Position numbers and translations under genes: made by a program. The notes under the pieces are model-generated. The model was not told where the DNA came from. It searched no databases and worked only from the letters and a program-made list of their open reading frames with translations. Below are positions 59,658-64,000 of a stretch of 64,000 nt of DNA, piece after piece. Each line of letters begins with the position of its first letter. Position 1 is the stretch's first letter. Source of the stretch: Hypomyces perniciosus (Eukaryota > Ascomycota > Sordariomycetes > Hypocreales > Hypocreaceae); NCBI GenBank assembly GCA_008477525.1, contig SPDT01000007.1, forward strand, positions 5,952,001 through 6,016,000, in the 5' to 3' direction.

Positions 59658-60762
59658 GATAGCCGTCACTTTCTGCATTTTTGGGCACTTTAAACTAAAA
59701 GAAAGGAAACAGAGAAACAAGGCTCTAATTACTTCAGAGTGGAAAGGCAGATTGGAGGCTTAATGGAGGGTCCATGTTTTGGAGTGACCCGTGGTTCATC
59801 CCACCTTTATACGTAATCCTCAACTTCCGCTCATCCCGAGGCTGTCGCCACATACCTCTTCCGGCCTATGACATATCCATTGAACGGATCTGCCGGCGCT
59901 TTGATGCCACGCAACCACGATAATGTTGCCGATCGGGCCGGAGGAGCCGCACCATCCCTGCATGCATGATCTCGGCCCTGAGCTGGCTGATTGCGTAACC
60001 GTTACCTGGCTTGCCGGCTCAATCTACTTTTGACCGTCCAACAAATCGGCATTTTCATTCATATAAGGTTTAGAGTTAGAGTGCTGGGCTAATGACATCG
60101 CTTAGTCTATCTAAGTCGTAAATAACTATGTGATTAACTGTTTGGTAGACAAGTGTAAGGCATTCAATAGGCTCGATTTCTTTTCTAGGACATTAGACAA
60201 CCAACGTACGGGGACGTAATGTAGCCTAAAACGCATCACTATATATAAATCGTCAGCAAAAGAAGTACACTCATGCATTACTTCAATCGATTTATTAGTG
60301 CCTAATATTAATATAACTCATGCCCAGTAATGTGCTTAGCTGTCTTTACTCTACCGGTATCCATGGATATTAGGATTGGCCAGCAAGGAGTTGAAGTCGA
60401 ACCAGTCTTTTTTCTATATCTAATAATATATATTAGTTCTTGTAAAATACATGGTAGTCATCTAAATTTGTCGTTTTCTTATTGTCCCGTTCCATACTGA
60501 CTGATCACGTCGCTACCGGTGTGGCCAACGCAGGAACTGCTATTGTCTCCTTCATTGGGACATGGTGATCTGACATGTCAAGCAAAGTTAGCATTATGAA
60601 GCGCGGTAGCGTCACCTGGAGCGGGCATAGAAAGACTTGCAGAAATCAGCAGCGCTCAGCTTATTGAGGAGGTTCTCAATTTGTGTGCCTTTCCTAATCA
60701 TATTTTGCGGTGATAAGCCTTTGTTTTCGTGCGTCCAGCCCTGGATTTATGAAGATAAGCAG
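59658..60762. other. Intergenic region, A/T-rich
   Basis: Ysc84-type gene promoter followed by A/T-rich sequence without a supported gene. Confidence 0.5.
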
Positions 60763-61731
60763 CTAACCACTCATGGCCTGCCTCAGTTGGTCTGCCATCT
60801 CAAGAATAGACGGGCCACCAGCAGCCCGCATATCCCTATTAAGCCTATTTACATAGCCGGCAGCAGGACTCCACCATCGAACAGTCTCCCACTTGCGTTT
60901 ATCCTCCTCAACAACCAGTTGCCAGTCGACAGGAACAGCCCCCTTAACCCTCTCGAACCAGATGCTGAGGAAGAAGTTCAGGCGTAGCCGTATCCAAGGC
61001 GGGTATTCTATCTTCTGCCCCTGTAGAAAAGCCTCGCACGTCTTTCTATCCAGCACCCATACCCATGACCGATGATAGCTGTCAAATACTTCGTTATGCT
61101 TGGGGTGGTGCATCTTTCGGTACTCAATAGGCGGCAAAGTCTCCGGGAGCAGCTCAAGAGACTCGAGCGCATTTTTGTCGATGATGAGGCAGTGATCATA
61201 GCGCGCGTTGTTCTTGGACAGCGTCAAGTCCACATTCAATCCGGCTACCCATTCAGCAAACGCCTGTCCGACAGGACTAAAGTCTTCCTCTCCTTCGGGA
61301 CCAGCAACAACTGCGTCGGCATTAGGATAGACTTCAATAACCTCATTATATAAACGATTTGCGAGGTGGTCAGTCGGATCATCTGTAGTAGGAGGTACAG
61401 GCGCCGTCACACCTTCAGGATACGAGTCGGGGCTGCCTTCTTCCGTGTACCTGGTAGTGCGAACGAGCCACTGCGTCCACTGGGTGAGACGTTGTAGAGC
61501 CTGGGCAAATCTTGCATCCGAGTCGCCTTCAAATCGAACACGGTATATTGTGAAGCCCCATGCGTACGGTATGTATGAATTAAACGTAGGATCCCGGAGG
61601 AGCGCCAGAGAGGACCGAGATGTGCGTTTCCGCTCGCGGTATTCTCTTGCAAGGTCGTCCGGAAACGATACTGCTAGTGGATCCGTTAATATAGGATCAA
61701 AGGACCTCCCTTGCTCGCTAGATTCTGCCAT
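60763..61731 (-). CDS. Hypothetical protein, unrecognised
   Basis: A single open frame of 322 aa from ATG 61731 (MAESSEQGRSFDPILTDPL). The sequence is well balanced and globular, with many Trp and Tyr: YIPYAWGFTIYRVRFEGDSD, RLTQWTQWLVRTTRY, YHRSWVWVLDRKTCEAFL and PPWIRLRLNFFLSIWFERV. There is no signal peptide or membrane segment. The clear start, absence of introns and consistent composition support a real gene. I know of no domain name for it; the YAWGFTIYR motif resembles poorly described, expanded fungal families, but that is recollection only. It sits next to a MITE and another unknown gene in an accessory setting. Confidence 0.75.
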   Translation of the reverse strand: MAESSEQGRSFDPILTDPLAVSFPDDLAREYRERKRTSRSSLALLRDPTFNSYIPYAWGFTIYRVRFEGDSDARFAQALQRLTQWTQWLVRTTRYTEEGSPDSYPEGVTAPVPPTTDDPTDHLANRLYNEVIEVYPNADAVVAGPEGEEDFSPVGQAFAEWVAGLNVDLTLSKNNARYDHCLIIDKNALESLELLPETLPPIEYRKMHHPKHNEVFDSYHRSWVWVLDRKTCEAFLQGQKIEYPPWIRLRLNFFLSIWFERVKGAVPVDWQLVVEEDKRKWETVRWWSPAAGYVNRLNRDMRAAGGPSILEMADQLRQAMSG

Positions 61732-61831
61732 GTTAACAGAGAGCCTCAATGGCTTTGGTAAAGCAGTAGTGTCGTTGCGCTCAAGACAAAAATGCTTGTG
61801 AGCCAGGAGGGTGAGCTGAAATAATTATATA

Positions 61832-62241
61832 CCCGTAGGCTTGAGATCGCGGGGGAAAGTTGACTAAGGCTGGGGCCTTAGTCAGGCAGAAAAAGCCGGG
61901 ACAGGCAAGAAAGAAAGTCCGGGACAGTTGACATTTTAAGTTACATTTATATATATACTAATTATATATAAAGATACTTCAGAGGACCCCCACTATTTTG
62001 TAGGGCTTTCAACTTTTTCTTCACTTTTCAATAAAACAAAGATAGATATATAACTAATTAAAGAAAAATATTTTTAATTTCAAATCTGGTAGTTGATATC
62101 TTTATATAATAAAATTTTTATTTATATTTATTAATTAATTTTATTTATATCGGATCTGAAGAAAATAGGTGTCCGAGAGTTTCATGCCTGTCCTGGCTTT
62201 TTTGCCCGACTCCCCCCCCCCCCCGGTCTCAAGCCTACGGG
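61832..62241. mobile_element. 410 bp MITE with TA target duplications
   Basis: The ends are inverted: CCCGTAGGCTTGAGA on the left matches the reverse complement of TCTCAAGCCTACGGG on the right, and similarity continues for about 80 bp (AAAAAGCC-GGACAGGC block at 61880-61905 versus 62187-62205). The dinucleotide TA flanks both sides (61830-61831 and 62242-62243). The core is extremely A/T-rich and has no frame of interest. This fits a non-autonomous Tc1/mariner or pogo-like element. The right arm contains a 13 C run (62212-62224), probably a slippage product. Confidence 0.85.
62212..62224. repeat. Poly-C run (13)
   Basis: A homopolymer inside the right terminal inverted repeat of the MITE. 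The length may vary or be misread. Confidence 0.9.
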
Positions 62242-62676
62242 TAAAAGAAAAGAATAACAATAAGCTGGCTAGGTTCCCCTCACCTAATCCTTGTCCGGGA
62301 TAATCGATTTTCCATCCCCGAGCAAGTATCTTATATCGTTTACGAAGCACACCCTAGGGCTCAGGCTCGTGACCTTGAATTGCCGCCCAGCGGCTTTGCA
62401 CGTTATGGCCAGTTGATGAAGTTACACCAGTCGGATCTATTGCCACCTAAAGCTCATCCAAACCTAATAGTTACAAATTAATAATGGGTGTTTCATCCAG
62501 CCTTTGTGCCGGTGTACTTCTTTCTTTTCTCTATGTTTAAAAGGGGGGGGTAATTGCATGGAAAGCGCATGCTCTCGTGATGCCGCTTCACCCAGCGCAG
62601 AGACAGATATTCCTTGGAGCTTTGCGATCAGAATCCCGCCTCATCCCATTTCATACCATTTCAAATAGTGGTGGCA

Positions 62677-64000
62677 TTAGACAGGCTGGAAAAATCCTTG
62701 TGTGTTGACCTTTTGGGAACTTGCTTCTGCCTGTATGCTACTGGTAAGCAATTTGATGGCTGGTCCATTCACGCCATCATTCTGCCATGTATCTTCGATT
62801 ACTTTGAGCCACTGCTTCACCCACCTTACCATGTTGGTATGCATCCTGGAAAAGTGGCTGTCCATCCAGTTGGTGAAGCTGTCAACAGCCGCGACTCGTC
62901 TGCCAGGGAACAGATGGCTATGGATTCTCTCAGCGATGCGCAGCTCCCGGCGGATATCCATGATAATTGTCGCCAGATTCGCGTGGACAGCGCCATCGTT
63001 GAGGTACCTGAAAATTGAAACGACCTAGTAATGATTGTCAGCTTTACCACCATGGTCCTGAAGCTCTCATTTTGCATGGACGTAACCTACATTTTTCACG
63101 GATGTGAGGGCGTTCTCGGCATCTATCACGTCGCGGGACCGAGCGAAGCTGTTCATGATGTCCTCTGCGACCAAATTTGTATTACACGCCCAAATCTAAT
63201 AGCTCCATTTTTAGTACATGAATAGCGATTTCACATGCACTGTGATTAACGTGGGGGTTTATGAACACTTACAACAGCCTTCAGGCAATTTAGCTGAGAT
63301 TCAGCCAAGACAAAGACACCGTCGTTAAGTGTGCTTCCCAGGGCGTTGAAGAGGCGGTCCTCTACTGTCCATAGATTTGCACCACCAGAAGCTGCCCCAG
63401 GAGGGTTGGGTATTGTTCGCACGGCACCGGACCTAACCAATGTATCCATGAAGAACTGAGGATCGATAGCACCCGCCGGATTGGGGGTATTGGGATCGCC
63501 TGACAGAATACCTTGCATCGCATCCACGTACCACATCGGCAGTGTCTGTAGCTCGAGTCCATGTTCAGCTACAGAGGACAAATCAGTCATCCATCTAGAT
63601 GCAATAAGAAAAGAACAGCTTGTGCGACTGTGTAATTACTGGCAATATCAGGCAGGTTTCCTGCGCGGCGCTCCTCCACTTGGTTCATAATGCGAAGCAC
63701 ATAGTTCGTACAGCCGCGGCCAGGAAAGTAGTAGATCTGACCGTAGATCTCAACTTGAAATGGGTCGAGAACGCTCCAGTCGTTGGAGCTTCGATACTGC
63801 CATGATAGTTAGTTATTATTGGGTTTGGTAAAGCTGGTGGAGCAAGCAAACTCACTGGTTGAGACTGGCTAGAGAGGCTATATGTCTGGCCAGCGATGGT
63901 AACAGACCATGCTATAGGGTCTCGGGTTCTCTTCTCAATTGTAGGCTTCTTAACCTTGCATATAACAACACTAGTTGCTACGCAACCAAGTTGTTTCACA
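62677..64000 (-). CDS. Hypothetical protein, five visible exons, 5' end beyond window
   Basis: Exons 64000(partial)-63856, 63796-63640, 63568-63273, 63195-63091 and 63024-62677 join in phases 0, 1, 0 and 0. The segments are DPIAWSVTIAGQTYSLSSQS, YRSSNDWSVLDPFQVEIYGQ, QVEERRAGNLPDIA, HGLELQTLPMWYVDAMQGIL, GGANLWTVEDRLFNALGSTL, LVAEDIMNSFARSRDVIDAE and YLNDGAVHANLATIIMDIRR. Conserved-looking Trp, Pro and Gly residues and regular introns argue for a functional gene. The family is unknown to me. The start codon is not in the window. Confidence 0.78.

Overview
This is a gene-sparse window from the nuclear genome of a filamentous ascomycete (Pezizomycotina). The evidence is short spliceosomal introns (about 50-70 nt, GT..AG, often with a CTAAC-type branch site), fungal-only families (Zn2Cys6 regulators, fungal rhodopsin-domain membrane proteins, Dsc3, Ima1, Pho88), a tRNA-His with an intron, and long intergenic stretches peppered with TACTCCGTA/TACGGAGTA palindromes. 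A Sordariomycete (perhaps Hypocreales) is my best guess, but that is an inference.

Layout. 1-5.3 kb is an accessory block: a broken F-box-like gene, then two AIG1-type GTPase genes arranged head to head, one with a frameshift just before its P-loop. 6-10.4 kb holds a secreted alpha/beta hydrolase, an O-methyltransferase converging on it with a 21 bp gap, and a seven-helix rhodopsin-domain protein. 12.3-15.1 kb has the housekeeping genes rad14 (XPA) and pho88. 15.8-16.5 kb encodes a cysteine-rich protein with an exact 13-residue metal-ligand-like repeat. 16.5-31.2 kb is mostly non-coding, with a small Zn2Cys6 protein, tRNA-His(GUG), a small membrane protein and a Siw14-type phosphatase as islands. 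31.3-32.7 kb is a monocarboxylate-type MFS gene with an in-frame TGA.

33-43.4 kb is a conserved core: ima1 (inner nuclear membrane), dsc3 (Dsc ubiquitin ligase), mtr4 (exosome helicase), cytochrome c oxidase subunit VIIc and a PPR protein. 43.9-47.7 kb is a divergent pair of a short-chain dehydrogenase and a large Zn2Cys6 regulator. From 47.7 kb the window turns accessory again: a rhodopsin-domain gene with an internal TAA, a divergent cofilin gene hidden in four or more short exons, an adenylate-forming enzyme, debris of a TPR/ankyrin gene, a Ysc84/SYLF gene, two unrecognised proteins and a 410 bp MITE with TA target duplications.

The housekeeping genes reconstruct with consistent splice phases. 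Several accessory genes differ from intact by one or a few lesions (stops near 800, 32064 and 50657; frameshifts near 1400 and 4334), so the accessory parts look like they are undergoing recent gene loss. All exon structures were derived by eye and have not been tested against transcripts.
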